A DNA stretch of 64,000 nucleotides, taken from the NCBI GenBank assembly GCA_001643675.2, contig LSRY02000053.1, positions 151,001 to 215,000 of the forward strand, written 5' to 3'. A program made the translations under genes and the position numbers. The DNA is from Monocercomonoides exilis (lineage: Eukaryota > Preaxostyla > Oxymonadida > Polymastigidae). The notes under the pieces are model-generated. The model was not told where the DNA came from, made no database searches, and was given only the letters and a program-made list of their open reading frames with translations. Position 1 is the stretch's first letter. Each line of letters starts with the position of its first letter. This document shows positions 22,434 to 35,718 of the stretch, piece after piece.

Positions 22434-22845
22434 CAATTCGATTTGTGAAAATTCTTATTTCAAAAGTGCATTGATTTTTTCACAATTTTTCACGTTTCAA
22501 AAATTATTGTTATTTTCATGTTTTCCATTGGATAATCAAAACGAAAATGATATTCTTCATCATTTTCATTTGAATTCACAAAATTTTTTAAGTCAAACGA
22601 AATTTTTGAAATTCAAAAAAAACTAAATGACTGGAACAACACAAATATTGTTTTATTCCTAAAAAGGAATTTCAAAATGAGTAATAATATGATTAAATTT
22701 TTTTATTTTTTAATTTTATAATTTGGTTTAAAGCTATTCCACTTTTTCTTGCAAAATTTTCGAAAAGATTAATTTGTGACATCTTTTTTTTAAATTAATG
22801 GTTGGATCACAAGTCACACAACTGCCTCATTTTTTGTTACCATTT
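22434..22845. other. AT-rich upstream region of gene B
   Basis: AT-rich DNA between the right end of the DIRS element and gene B, with no recognisable gene or motif. An in-frame upstream ATG at 22798 is a possible alternative start for gene B. The region is not obviously similar to the sequence upstream of gene A, in contrast to the near identity of the gene bodies. Confidence 0.55.
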
Positions 22846-25787
22846 ATGCGATATTCTTTGTTGTTATTTCTTTTTTTTATTTTTCAAACAACTCAAAATG
22901 AACACAATTTGATTATCAAAAAGTTGAACAAAGAACTTGAAACGAACAAAAACCAGTTTGCAAAATTCTCTTATCTGTAAATTCATTTTGGATGTTTCGA
23001 ATTTTCTTTATTCACTTGCAGAAACATCAATTACAAAGCTGATGAAGTGGATGAAGTTTATCTAACTGTGGATGCATCAATGAACACAACATGCTCAATT
23101 GTGAATTCACTTTTTATCTCCTCGAACAGCTCTGTAAAAATGATTTCATTGGTGTTTAAGACATTCAGTTCTCCGCCCACAACAATTGACAAACATTCTT
23201 CAATGAAGTTCACAAACTGTATTTTCTTCGCTTCATCATCTTCTTTGTTTGTGCTTCAAGGAGGGACTCTTTGTTTGAATAACTTAAGTGTTGTGTCTCA
23301 TGCAAATACGAATATTCAAAATCTAATAAAAACATCAAGCGAAAAATCTTCATTTGTTATTCGGAATTCTATGTTTTCAAATCTTATTGTTTCATCGCCA
23401 TCTCATTTTCTGTATTCGGAGTTGTGTCAAAGTGTGGAGGTTGGAGATTGCAACTTTTCCAATATCTCATCTAATTCTCAATCGAAGGACAATCATAAAA
23501 CAAAACATACATGCTGTTCACAATTAATGGATAATTGTGCTGTTATCTCAACCCCTTCAAACATTTTCTATTCTTGCTTTTCTGGTAATGAAGACTGTTC
23601 TCGAATGTGTTTATTTCGAAACAACTCATTTTCATTTGTGACACGAGTTGATAATTATGAACTGAAAGAAAAAGTGAACACAACAGAAACTCAATCCTTT
23701 GAACACTGCGAATGGGTGGACTGCACAGAAGAAAAAGGAGGAGCAATATTTGTTCATGATAATTCTGAAGCAACATTAACAGTTGAGAATTCATCTTTCG
23801 CAAGATGTCACGCTTCTGTTTCAAGAGGTGGTGGTTTATATGCGTTGAACATTGCTGAATGCATCGTAAAATTCACATCATTTTCTCAATGCACATGTGC
23901 AGTGACAAATATTGATTGCGGAGGAGGTGGAATAATGGCAGAGAATGTCCAAATTCAATCACTTGTTGATTGTTGTTCTTTCCAGAACTGTTCATCAGGA
24001 AACGATGGAGGAGCAATAAATTTCAAACCAACAATGACAAAAAGGCAAAAACGATGTATAGTTGATTCAACGTTTGAGCACTGCTGGGCTAACAGTACTT
24101 CAGATGGAACTGGTGGAGCAATAGAACATTGGCAAAGCGTTGATAAAGTCATAATTTCAAATTGCCTGTTTGCTCATTGTAATTCGAAGTGTGGAGGAGG
24201 GGCTGCAAGCATGCTTGTTAATGGGAAAAATAATGGCATACTTTTATATTATTGTTTTTTTCACAATAATAAATGCCTCAAATTTGGTAATGATATTATT
24301 CTTCATGATTCAATATCAAATAATATTGATATAAGCTGCTACTCAACTGGAATCTCATCAAATAGAGTTAGTACAAGTTATTTGAATTTTGTTGATAGAA
24401 GTGACTGGCTTCGGAATGATGGAGGAAGGATCAGATATGTGGGATCGAAGCAGAATCAGGAGAATGCAAGAGATGCATTTGCATGTGGCATCAATGAAAG
24501 CCATCCCTGCTGCACAGTCAGCCATTGTCTGACACAGATGATTCCAGGTGTTGTGCAAGACATTGAAATACTGGGAGGAACAATTGTCGAAACATGCAGT
24601 GTGGATTGTGGTACCAACACATTCACAATATGCGGGCAAAGTGATTCGAGCACGACAATGCAAACAGAATTTGAAGCAGCTGGATTGTTTCTCTTTTCAG
24701 TCTCTGTAGGAACATTAAATTTGAATAACTTTGCACTTGTATATGACTTTTCATATGTAAATAATCGGGGTTCAAAGCTGTTTGAGATAAGCAGTGCAGG
24801 AGAGATGCATATAAGCAGATTGACCATATCTGCAGGAAGCGGTCAAACTTCAGAAACAGCTTTTTCAACAGGACTGATAAATGTTCAGAATGGTAAGTTG
24901 CAGATGGATCATGTGAAGTGGGCAAAGACCATCTCCACTGTTTCATTGTTTTCGATTTCTTCAACGAATGCAGTTTCATTGATACTATCGGAGTGTGCCT
25001 TTAATGGGATTGAAAGAACAACAAATGATGCAGCTGTGATGTCATTATCCAATAGCAAGACAAACATTGACTTTAATTCAAGTGTATTTGAAGAGTGTGG
25101 GAGCGCAATTTCAGAGAATGGAGGATCAACAATGCTGTATATTGGGGATGCAAATGAGGTGAAAGTGAAAGATGGGTCTTTTGATGAGTGCTATTGCTCA
25201 GCGACAAATGGACTAGGAGGAGGAATCTTACTTCGGTTGATGAATGAAAACCCCAATTTCCTGATTTCTTCTTCCTTTGGCACAAACACAGCCAAATGGG
25301 GAAATGATATCTTTGTCATTTCTCCAAATCTGGAAGAAACTGCAAAGTCACAAAAAATCACATGTGTAACAGCCTCTTTGGATTCTCTTGACAAGATGAG
25401 AGGATACGATGGCGGAAACGCTAGTGTGGCCATTCCTCTGTGCATCTATCTTCTTTCTCCTCTATCAGAGATTTGCGTGAGTAACGTAGAGGCATCCAAT
25501 CACTCGCATTGTGGAATTGTCCAATTTCCTTGTTTGACCTTGAAGCACTCCCTCACGCGGTTGGCAGGAACAAAGAAAATTATTGTGAATGGAATGATAA
25601 TGATGAGCGATGAATTGACATTTAGTGAACAGAAACATGAAATCCGAGGAAAAGACGATAAAAGTGGATGGACAGTTTCTGATTCCACCGCAGGAGCAAA
25701 TACGGCAATGGTTGCAGTTGGGGTTGAAACAGTCTTATCAACTCTTATCTTCTCTCTTCCTCCTTCTCTTTCACATTCCACTTTTAT

Positions 25788-25818
<31 letters not shown>

Positions 25819-28800
25819 CTGACTTTGTCTCAATGTTCCCTTTCTCTTCAAAATCCTTTATCAAAATTGACATTTGCATTCTTGTCTGTTGACTCGGGGA
25901 TGTTAACAATTGACACATTCTCAGCTTCGTCAATGATATTGAGCGGAAGTCCATTGATCTCGTTGTCAGGAAGCAGCACAGAAGCAGAATTAAAAAGCAT
26001 TCAGATGAATGAAGTTGGAACAACTTATGCATCAGGCTTGCTTGAAGTGAAGAATCTGGCTTCACTTCAAATGAGTGATTGCATTCTTTCTTCGACTGCT
26101 TCATCAGAAAGAATGGCATCCTCTCGTTTGACCTCTTCCACAAGTGCCAAGAAAATTGAAATTGTCCGCTGCACTCTTCACAACTTTGTAGGAATAAATC
26201 AAAACGGGGGAGCGATTGAATGTAAACTTGAAAAAGGCTGCTCTTTTGTGCTTGAAGAAGGAAACATAACTTCGTGCAAAAGTATGAGGGGAAATGGAGG
26301 AGGATTATGGATGTATATGAAAAGTGGATCGAGCTTCAGTGTTGGTAATATCACAGAAGCTGCTTCAAATAATGGAAATGGGATTGAGAAAAAGGCAAAG
26401 GTGGGCTTTTTTAGAGTGTGAGGCAACTGCAAATGAAGATGGAGGCAAAGGATTGGGAGGAGGACTGTATTTGTTTTTGGAAGATGAAGCATCTGACTTT
26501 GCTTTGAAGAGTGTGCTATTTGATGGGTGCAACGGAGGGAAAGGGAAAGATGTGTTTCTGGATGCTGATGATTTGAGTGCTGTGACTAATGCAGCAACAT
26601 TTTGTTTTGGTATTGATTTGAATGTCTTGGAAAAGTTGAACGGCTTTGAGCGCTCAACAACAAATGAAGAATTCGAAATACCGCTCGTTGTGTATCTGTG
26701 GAATAACTTCACAGCACCATGTCACGTGGGTGGACAAGAGGCTCATGATTTCAGTGGTTGTGGATATGTTCAAGTTCCGTGCAGCACGATCACAAAAGCA
26801 GCCAGTTTGAGGTTTTCAGGCAAAAGCAAGTCAATCAAGCTGAGCTCGCCGTTCTCTTTTGGAGAAGAATTGAACATGAAGATAGAGGAATGGAGTGTGA
26901 GCGGAGAAGGAAATGAATCGAATTATGGGATAGCTAGTGATATTTCTGGTGCTCAAAGTGGAATATTCGAGACACACTGTCCAGTATCATTCATTGAAGT
27001 GGTGCTTTCACTCTCAGAAAGAATTGGATCTTATGGAAGTATTTTCCATTGTGTTTCCAGCACATTGACAATTCAAAACTGTGGAATTGTTGCATCGGAA
27101 AATGAATTGCGTATTTCCTTTGTGAAAGCGGAAGGAGGCGAGATTGTGATGAGCAATGTGTTTGGCAATGCAATCGGATGGCAGGTGAGTGCGATTATTG
27201 TTGATGGAAGTGGTGGAGAAGGGCCTTCGATCGAAATTGTGGAAAGCAACTTTTCAGGAAATGGGCAGCAAAGTGGATGCTTGGTTGAAAGCATAAATGT
27301 GCTGTGTTTGAATTTGACGAAATGTGAAGCAGCATCTTTTGTTCGAAGAACTGAAAGTGGAGGCTGTATAAGTGTTGACAACAGGAACATAGAAAATACA
27401 AATACACAAATAAATATTGAAGAGAATGTTTTTGATGGATGCTCTGTGCTGGCTGATGGAAGCAGAGGAGGTGCTATTTTCACGCAGTTGAAAAGGAATA
27501 CTCAATTGAATATGATTTCATGCACTTTCACAAGATGTACTGCTCCTGCCGAAGAAGGCAAGATTGGGCTTGGCGGGGGAATAACGCTAACGTTGGTTGA
27601 TGGCGATCCATCATTTACAATAACATCCCCTGTTTTTGATAACAGCAAACCAAATGTTGCGAAATACGGAAATGACCTGTTTGTTGAATCATCCAACTTG
27701 ACAAAGAGCATCACAAATACATCCCTTCCGTTTGTGCTCGAACGCCTGGCAGGTATTTCGTTGGATTCATTGAGCGGCTTTGATGGAATCGATGCAACAA
27801 ATGCCATTCCACTGGTTTATTTCTGGCGAACATTTGGATCAAAGATATTTATTGGAGGCGATGGAAAGGATGTGTGTGTTTGTGGACTTTCTGATTATCC
27901 TTGTATGTCAATTGATTATTCTTTGGATCGATTGCCTGAAGGAAATAATAAAAGCATAAGCATTTTTAATAGAGCAGTTCTTCGGGGTTGCGTCGATCTT
28001 TGTGGAATTTCAATAAGCTCAAATAATACAGATATGTGCTCTCTGGAGTGTTGTTCTTCACTTAAGGGAGCGGAGGACGCAGCAATGAAAATTCCAGGTA
28101 TTTCCTATTTCGAATTAATAAGCTTCATTCTGCCATCTTCATTCACTGGTAATGAAAATGTGTTGATGCATATTTGCTCTAGAGAAGGATCGTTAACTTT
28201 GAAAAACTGTTCATTCGCAAAAAAGGAAGATGGAGAAGACATAATCAGGTTTGGGCTGATCAAGGCAGATGGAGGAACGGTTTTGTTGGAGTTTGTGACA
28301 ATACGTTCGCTTTCATTTTCCTCTGACATTATATCAATCGCATCTGCAGCATCTTTGACATTCAGAAACTTGACAATGAAAAATATAAATCTGGAAGGCA
28401 GAAGCGGATTGCATATTGATAGGTCTTTCGCTGAAGACAAGAACACGAATGCCGAAGCCGATGAAAGGGTTGTTGTTGAGTGGAGCACATTTGAAGAAGT
28501 GGTCCAGAGTGCAACTGACAGTATTGCGATGATCCGAAATACAGATGGTGATCCAACGAAAATGGTTATCCGCAATTCAACAATCAAAAAATGTGGAGGA
28601 TCTGGATGCGAAAATGGAGGGACTGTTTTGTTCAGATTGAATGAAGGTGGAAGTTTTGATTGCTTATATTCTGCAATCACCGACTGCTTCTGCTCATCAA
28701 CTGGAAGGGGTGGGAGCTTGTTTTTGGAATGCACATCTGCGGCTTCCAAGCCAGCAGCATTTGTGTTGTCGAACATCACGTTCAAAGACAATGCTGCATA

Positions 28801-31800
28801 TCGTGGAAGAGACGTGTATGTGAAGTGCCGCTCGATTGAAGCACAGATCGCAGATGGGCAGTTTTTGCTGGACTTCAGAGCCCCATTTGTGAAAGACCTC
28901 GCAATATGGGGATGCACCTCGGACATGTATCTGGACGAAGAAGATCTGCTGAAGAGAGTTGTGAAGTACCAGAGCGAGACGGTGTTTGTGTCTTCGGCCA
29001 GTGACAATCACGAGGACAGCAAGCAGTGTGGAGGGCTGGATGGACCATGCAGCACATTGAGCGAAGGGCTGCTACACATCATTCCGTCGTTGTATTCGCA
29101 GCTGCTGATCTCCGACCGCACTGCCATCTTGAGTAAATGCAATGCACTGAATGTAACTATCCGCTCGCTTGAATCTCCGTCCACAGCACTGGTATTCTTA
29201 AACTCAGAAATTCCAGATGGAGACAGTCTTATCACTACTTCGGAGAAAGTCCGCATCGAGAGCTTGTCATTCTCTGTTGGCTCTTCCTTTTCATTTTCAG
29301 GAGAAGCATGCATCAGCGAGACAAACGGACAGCTTTATCTCTCGTCTATCCTTTTTGCATCTGACATGCTTTCAAATAGCACCCACCACGTAGCCCTCAA
29401 CTTGTCGCTGCTCAGAGTTGTAAGTGGGCTTCTGTTCATCGATAATTGCACCGTGTTAGAGATTTCATTTGAGCAACCAGTGTTCCTACTGATTCGCAGC
29501 AACAACGTGTCTCTGGCAAGTTTGAATCTAAAGCAGATTGAGCTGTTATCCAATCTATTTGAAGTTGGAGAGTGCAAGAGCGTGGTGATTGATGATGTGG
29601 TTGTGGATGAAGTGAAGTCTTGTGAGGGCAGTGTCATTGCCATTTGTGATGATATGTCGGGAGCTGTATCTTTTGGTAGTTCTTCCATCAAAAATTTCAG
29701 TTGTGACTCTTTTGGTGCATCTGCTCTTTCGTCATCTTCGCCTTCTGCCAGAATAAACCTGTCAAACTGCTCATGCTCGAAGTGTGTGTCATTATCGAAA
29801 AAAGGGAGCATCGTGGATGTCAGCAGTGCGCCTGACATTTCAATGCACATGTGCGAGTTTGTAGGGAGGCAGGAAATGACTAATAGCAAAGAGAATGTTT
29901 GTAAATGGAATGGATCTCTCATCCATTTGTCGCATGCAGCAGCGCTGATGAAGGACGTGACAATATCGAATTCTTCATCTGGCGGATTGTCGTTGGAAGC
30001 AAGCAACATGACGATCGAGAAAGGTGAATTTTATGAAAACAGCCCCTTGATATCGAAGTATCCATCACTCCGCCGGAATATCTTCTGCTTCAATTCTGCT
30101 TCAATAACAATTATCAGCTTGAAAGGTGGAGATGGCTTGAAAGATAATACTTCGTTGTGGATCACGAGCGAAGATTGTAGCATGGAGGGCATTGCACAGG
30201 AACGACTCTCTTCGTTTTTTATTCCTCAATTGGAATCAGCAACTCTGGATGAATCTGAGAGTGAGGCCAAGATCAAATTCGTAGGGTCACTTTTCCTACC
30301 GTGCGATCTATCTTTCAAATTGATATGTACAGTCAACGATGTGGAGTTGGCCGAGCGGTATCTATTTGATGAAAACAGCTTTGTTTCTGAAACTGAAGTT
30401 GTTGGAACAATTCCATCATCAAGGTTAGCATCAGCAGTTGATATGTCAGAACTCTCCACAACAATTGTGTTCGGAAAATTTTCATCCTCAACAATGCCGC
30501 TCTCATTAAAGAACAAATCAGAAACACAGACAAACAGAAATGAAATACTTGTTGAAGGAGGAAAAGAAGGAAAATCTTCATGGGTGTTGATTGTAATTAT
30601 CATGGCTGTTGTTCTTTTAATTATTCTCATCGCCCTTGTCATATTCGTTGTCCGATGGAAAAAGCAAAAAAGAAGAACAGAAGAATTGGAGATAATTGTG
30701 GAAGACACAGTGAAGAAGGATCCGAAGGCGTTTGAGATGGTGACGATGGAGATGTCGCCTGAAGAGCAATGGAGGAGAGCAGAGAGGGAGGCAGAGAAGA
30801 AGAACGAGGAGAGAATAAAGAAGAGGGTGTATGAGAAAAGCTTGGGGCACTCAGAGTCATCTGAGCATTTGCTGAGTGAAAGTGGATCGACTGAATACAT
30901 TTTGGGGAGAGACTCGGACAAGATTCCTCAATGGATGCTGGAGAAGGTTGATGAGAAGGAAGAAGAGATAAGAAAGAGAACTCCTTCACCATCCATCTCA
31001 TCCATCTCGTCGACTTCAACGACAGATACAGATTCTTCTTTTATATGCGGAGAAGATTTGTGTCCAACAACCTCATCGATGTCGAATCTGGTGGATGCCA
31101 TGGCCTGTTCGTCTCCCTCATGAGAAGCTGATTGTGGACTTGAGAGATTCGCTGTTCATGTTGCTGCATGGAAGGAATGCGAAGAAAGAGATGGCGATTG
31201 GCACTCTTCAGGAGAGGGAAGTCTCGGCTGCTCAGATCCTGTTCTGGGTGGTCAATTTGGCACTCCACTCGTTTGACGAAATGGAAAACCCACTCCAATC
31301 ACTTATCAATCTGAGTCCGCACATTGTGCTGTTTTCGGAGCACATGGTCATCTGCATTGCATTGCACTCTGATTGTTCCTCAGACTCTGACACTTCATCC
31401 GTCTCTTCATCAACGGTTGTGACATCTGCAAGTGCTGATGATGATGACGACGACGACAGAGATTCTCTGCCGTCATCAGCGTTTGAGGATGATGAAGACA
31501 ACAGGAAGGAGTGCTTGAGGTGGAAGGCACCAGAACTGCTGATAAACAAGAAGATGGATGCAACAAAGGAGTCTGTGGTGTTCTCGATCGGGATGATGCT
31601 GTGGGAGTGCCTGACGCTTCAGATCCCGTTTGGAGAATACGAGGCTGAGACAGCAGGACAGAAAATAGTCAATGGAGAAAAACCCGACACGAAGGCGATT
31701 GAAGGAACGCTTTTTTGTGATGTTATAAAGGGCTGCCTTACAAAAGACGGAAGTGAGCGCCCGGCACTTGTAAATTTGAAAAGAGTGTTTGCTCAATGCC

Positions 31801-31964
31801 TGCCAAAAGAGGCATTGCTATTTACTATTTCTGACGCAATCTTCGGAATGGACGAAAATAGTAGGATAGGAAAAAGTGGATGCGAAAGAGAAAAAAGGAC
31901 GAGCCAGACATTGGATAACTGTGAAAGCAAAATTTCATCAAAGCAAAATGAAGCCAGGGAGTAA
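22846..31964 (+). CDS. Gene B: giant beta-helix, single-pass membrane, pseudokinase protein (one intron; two 1-base frameshifts as sequenced)
   Basis: Start is ATG 22846 (signal peptide MRYSLLLFLFFIFQTTQ) or in-frame ATG 22798. Exon 1 ends at 22976, intron 22977-23021, exon 2 runs to TAA 31962-31964. The sequenced frame breaks at 26407-26412 (six T against five in gene A) and at 31115-31117 (three C against two). Reading through both gives about 3,023 aa. From the codons at 24405 onward the product is identical to gene A: five CGx(3-5)PCxT/S-headed beta-helix modules, a transmembrane helix encoded near 30580-30655, a Glu/Arg-rich juxtamembrane segment and a pseudokinase C-lobe with RWKAPELL. 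The first ~505 residues are homologous to gene A but strongly diverged, with Cys-rich GGAI/CxFxxC strands. It is divergently oriented to gene A. A surface receptor role is inferred from architecture only. Confidence 0.8.
22977..23021 (+). other. 45-base GT-AG intron in gene B
   Basis: The donor GTAAAT follows CTTATCT and the acceptor is CTTGCAG before AAACATC. Removing it eliminates the TAA at 22978-22980 and joins the signal-peptide exon to the beta-helix frame, giving ...SYLNINYKADEVDE. The length is a multiple of three, but retention would terminate translation. Gene A shows no intron at the equivalent place. Confidence 0.75.
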
Positions 31965-32575
31965 TTGCTTCGTTTGAGCTCAAATTCCGTTCAAACATTG
32001 AAGAAAGGGCAATGCTGCAAAAAGAAACTGAAAGCCAATTGCAAATAAAAAGCTAAGCCGATAAATAAAATTGAAAGGCTTCAAAATGGAACTCTCGTGA
32101 GGAAAATAGCGAGATCGAGTTCTGAAGGAAAATATTGTGCGGTGAATGTTCTCGCGTGAATTGGAAATGTAATTTTTTGATTTTGACACTATTATTTCGT
32201 AAATAGCTTTCGCCAAAATAAACTATTCTCTTTTTGTTTTTGCGTTTTTTATATCTTTGCTATTATTCAGGATTCAATTATTTATATGTTTATATTGTTG
32301 CATTTTCATTGCATGAATGATTTTATTTCCAGGGTTGCAGTTGCCTTGAGTGGATTTGTGGGTTGTGGTGTTGTTCTGTCAATCCACGTTATGAGTGAAT
32401 TAAATACAAATTAAATGTTGGGTAGCTTGCTTGCCAAAATAATAATGAGATGCTTCTTTTGATTGGAATTAAAAAATAGAATTTGAGTCAAGAAAAAAAG
32501 TATTACAACGCTGGACGCATATCTCCCGCGTAACTTTATCTTGAAAAACCAAAGGGCATTTAATGCAAATCAAAA
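24405..32575. repeat. Right arm of ~8.17-kb inverted repeat
   Basis: Mirror of 5780-13948 with only four one-base length differences: 25550-25552 against 12800-12803, 26407-26412 against 11941-11945, 28219-28224 against 10130-10134, and 31115-31117 against 7238-7239. It begins inside the coding region of gene B and ends 404 bases before the stop codon of the AAAP transporter gene. The spacer between the arms is 10,456 bases, of which 6,037 are the DIRS element. Confidence 0.95.
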
Positions 32576-32979
32576 AAGAAACAAACATGGGCAAAAGAAC
32601 AGAACAATCAAACAAAATAAATTTAAATGAGCAATAGAACTTTCAAAAGTTGTCTTAAGTTCCAAATAAACATTGTAAAGCTGTAAGAAATCTTTTTAAA
32701 GAACAGACTAATTTTTTGAATTGTTAGATGAAAAACGAAAATCAAAAGCACTCTCAAATGGAAGAATAGCATAAATCAATTTATTTTAAAAAAAGAGAGA
32801 GAAAGATAAGTACTTCAATAAATTTGTACTTTTCTTTCGAAACATCAACAGAGATAAGGAATCCGCATTGATAGTAATCTGCAAGCATCGAACACAAGTT
32901 ACAAAATGTTAATCGCATGTCGCACCAAAATCGACCATCCACCGTAATTGTGCTTTCATATCGCTGTTGCTCTTCGCTC
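31965..32979. other. Convergent intergenic region; outer end of the right arm, then unique sequence
   Basis: Bases 31965-32575 repeat the 3' flank of gene A in inverted order, including the exon-like frame at 32333-32414. Bases 32576-32979 are unique AT-rich sequence forming the 3' flank of the AAAP gene. No complete gene is seen. Confidence 0.65.
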
Positions 32980-35589
32980 TCAATGCTTAAGCGTATCAAC
33001 CAGATCTATCACACTAATAACAGTAACAAAAATACTTGCTGGAATCATTATGCAGAGAACAACGATATCAATCACTTTTCTTGCGACTGATGAGCCTCCT
33101 TTCCAGCAAATCTGAATAATCCAATTGAAGCATTTAGTCATTCAAATAAATGAAAAATCCACAAGAATGTTTTAAAAATTTGGGGGGAAAAAAATAATTA
33201 ACAATAATTAAATGAATAATCATAAATATTTTAATATAAATATGGAAATTTCTTCAAATTCAGCGATTCGCTTCACTTTCTTTTCAAGTTGAACTTTGAT
33301 GCGATTTCAAAAACAATATTCCTGTTTCCATAAAATAAATGGGAAGCTTGCACACCTTAAGATGAAGAAGGGGTGGGAGAATGAATGCGAGAAATGAGCC
33401 AAAAGTTGCACCAACCAAGCCAACAAACGCTGGAAAATGAGATCTTAATAAGAAGAATAAAAGTGTAATTGGTGTTCAAATATAAAGTGAGAACGTGCAT
33501 ATATATGAACATAATAATAAATAAATGATTTCAGTTTTTTTATCACATTCAGCAAATATGGAGCACACACAAAAAAAAGATGAAAATTGATTATCATAAA
33601 AAAAAGAAAAAAATAAAATAGAACAGAAAAAGATAAGAGAAGATGGAAACATTCTCTTTTTGTCAATCAACAAATTCCAAATCAATTCACAACTCTTTTA
33701 AATTCAACATAAAATAACAAAAATTATTTTGTACTTTTTTTCACACACTTTAATGGTGTTACTGAAGGAATAGCGGTAAAGCAGATGATCAAAAACCGAG
33801 CTAAATACGCCAGTAACCAGAATTTCATTGGCTTCCTTCTTTTCATGCGGCGCATTGATTTCAGTTCGTCGAACGCTTCGAAGACAGGAAAAGCAAGAAG
33901 ATGGAACGAGACAATGAGAGTCGCCACCAAAAAGACGGTGACAATCGAGCGAAGAACCTGATTTCGCATTGAAACACAGAGAAAAGTATTGGAACAATTA
34001 AAATAAGTAGAAAAAAAAAAGAAAAAATGATTGTTATTTTCGTTTTAAAAAAATCAAAAATTAAATGAGCAATTCAAAATGCAATTCATTTTCATCAAAT
34101 CTCTTTCTCCTTTTCATCTTCATTCTGTTAGCATGTTTCCATTTCTCGGTGCATCAACAATACAAAAACATACAATATATTTATCGCTTATACTCTTCGT
34201 GATAAGCTCAGGGGTGTTTTCGCATAAAAACCAATAGTTGATAAATCCAAACATGGAATTCATTAAGCAGACGAGTATAAGGACAAATACAAGCGATTTT
34301 CCATAATGCTTCGGCTTGGCCATTGACCCTTGAATAGGCAATACCTACTCGCAAAATGCATACATACGAATTATTGATGTGTTAAATCCCATGCCAAAGC
34401 AATCAGAAATTGAGAGCAATTTTTCAAAAAAAAAAAATTGAAATAATAAATTGAAAATAAGACAAAGTCATTTCCAAACAAGTCCTGCTCCTTCAAAGGC
34501 AAATAGCACAATTCCGAAAAATGCAGGAAATCCTCGAAAGTTCACAGCTTTCGGTTCTCCCACTTTGACTCCGCCAAGAATGACTCCTCTGAAAGGAAAA
34601 CGATGCACATGTTCATGTCAAGTCATCGTTCATTTCATGCAGTCCCATAAATTGAAATGAAGTTCAAAAATAATTATTTTATTAAATTTTAGAATTTTCC
34701 ATCAATGAATATTACATAATAATCGCAAAGCAAACACTATCAACAGAATAAGCGCAACAAGAAGTGAAATGTTTGCCAAAAGTGAAAGGATTGCTGTCAC
34801 TTTAAGTGATCTGAGTTTATTAGCAACCGTAGACAATAATAAAATAAATAAATTGAGTTATAAACGATGAATGCAAACCTTATGAATGACATTATAAAAA
34901 ACAATGCAACCATGATGCATACCCAATATTCTTGCCGAATTGCAGGTACAAGTAATTCCAAGTTTTGCGTAATTATAAGCATGTAACTGCAACAACAACC
35001 AAGCTGATAGCTTATAAGTGTTATTTGGACCATCCAAATGCCAATGTTCCCAAAGGCCTCACGTCCACAATCCGCATAAGTTCGAATAAGATGTGATCCT
35101 TTGTATATCTTTTTCATTCAATAGAAAAAAAGTGCATCATCGAAAAACTATATCCTTTCAATTATCAATTATACAAAAAGAATACCTTTGAAGCAACAAG
35201 ATCCATCATACAAAAACCAGCAACCAATGAGGCAAGTGGGAAAGCGATCAATGAAAGTACCCATCCACCTTTTGAAAAACCATATGGTAATCCTTTTTTT
35301 TAAAAATAATAAAAATATAAATTCAATTATTTTCAGCCAAACAAATAAAAAATATAATAATTATTTCTTTTAAAAAATAATCTCAATCATTACCAAGAAT
35401 TCCCGAGCCAACGAAAGATTTAAAAGTGTTCATTATCACCTCAGGAACATTTGCAAGTTTGTCAATTTTAACATCTACAAGTGAGCTTAGTGATGCTGTT
35501 GAATGAATCCTTGTCGCTTCATCATTGATAATATGCCTGCTTGCTCTGCGAAGCAATGGCTCTTCTTCTTTTTCATGATCATCGGACAT
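32980..35589 (-). CDS. AAAP-family amino-acid/auxin permease-type transporter, nine exons
   Basis: Spliced exons are 35589-35394, 35292-35186, 35108-34879, 34810-34736, 34588-34480, 34344-34174, 33957-33749, 33443-33356 and 33111-32980. All introns are GT-AG (68-305 bases) and the sum is 1,317 bases, coding for 438 aa plus TGA, the usual AAAP length. After a hydrophilic N-terminus come TFKSFVGSGIL, then GLPYGFSKGGW (TM1-2), TYADCG, FIRSLKVTAILSLLAN, FPAFFGIVLFAFEGAGLVLP and finally FVGLVGATFGSFLAFILPP, all typical of this family in order. It should move neutral amino acids with protons or sodium across the vacuolar or plasma membrane. Substrate cannot be told. The exon 4 donor (GTTTGC) was chosen because it alone keeps phase with exon 5. 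Its start faces the phosphopantetheinyl transferase gene. Confidence 0.88.
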
Positions 35590-35718
35590 TTTATTTTTTT
35601 CTGATGAATTATAGAAATTCTGATCCTAGTCACATAATAAATTATTATTTTTTACAAAAATTGTTTGCCAGCTTTGTTTTATTCACAAAAAATTACTGAT
35701 GTTTTAAAAAATTAGTCA
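35590..35718. promoter_or_regulatory. Divergent intergenic promoter region
   Basis: Only 129 AT-rich bases separate the start codons of the AAAP transporter (-) and the phosphopantetheinyl transferase (+), so both promoters must lie here or inside the genes. No specific motif was recognised. Confidence 0.45.
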
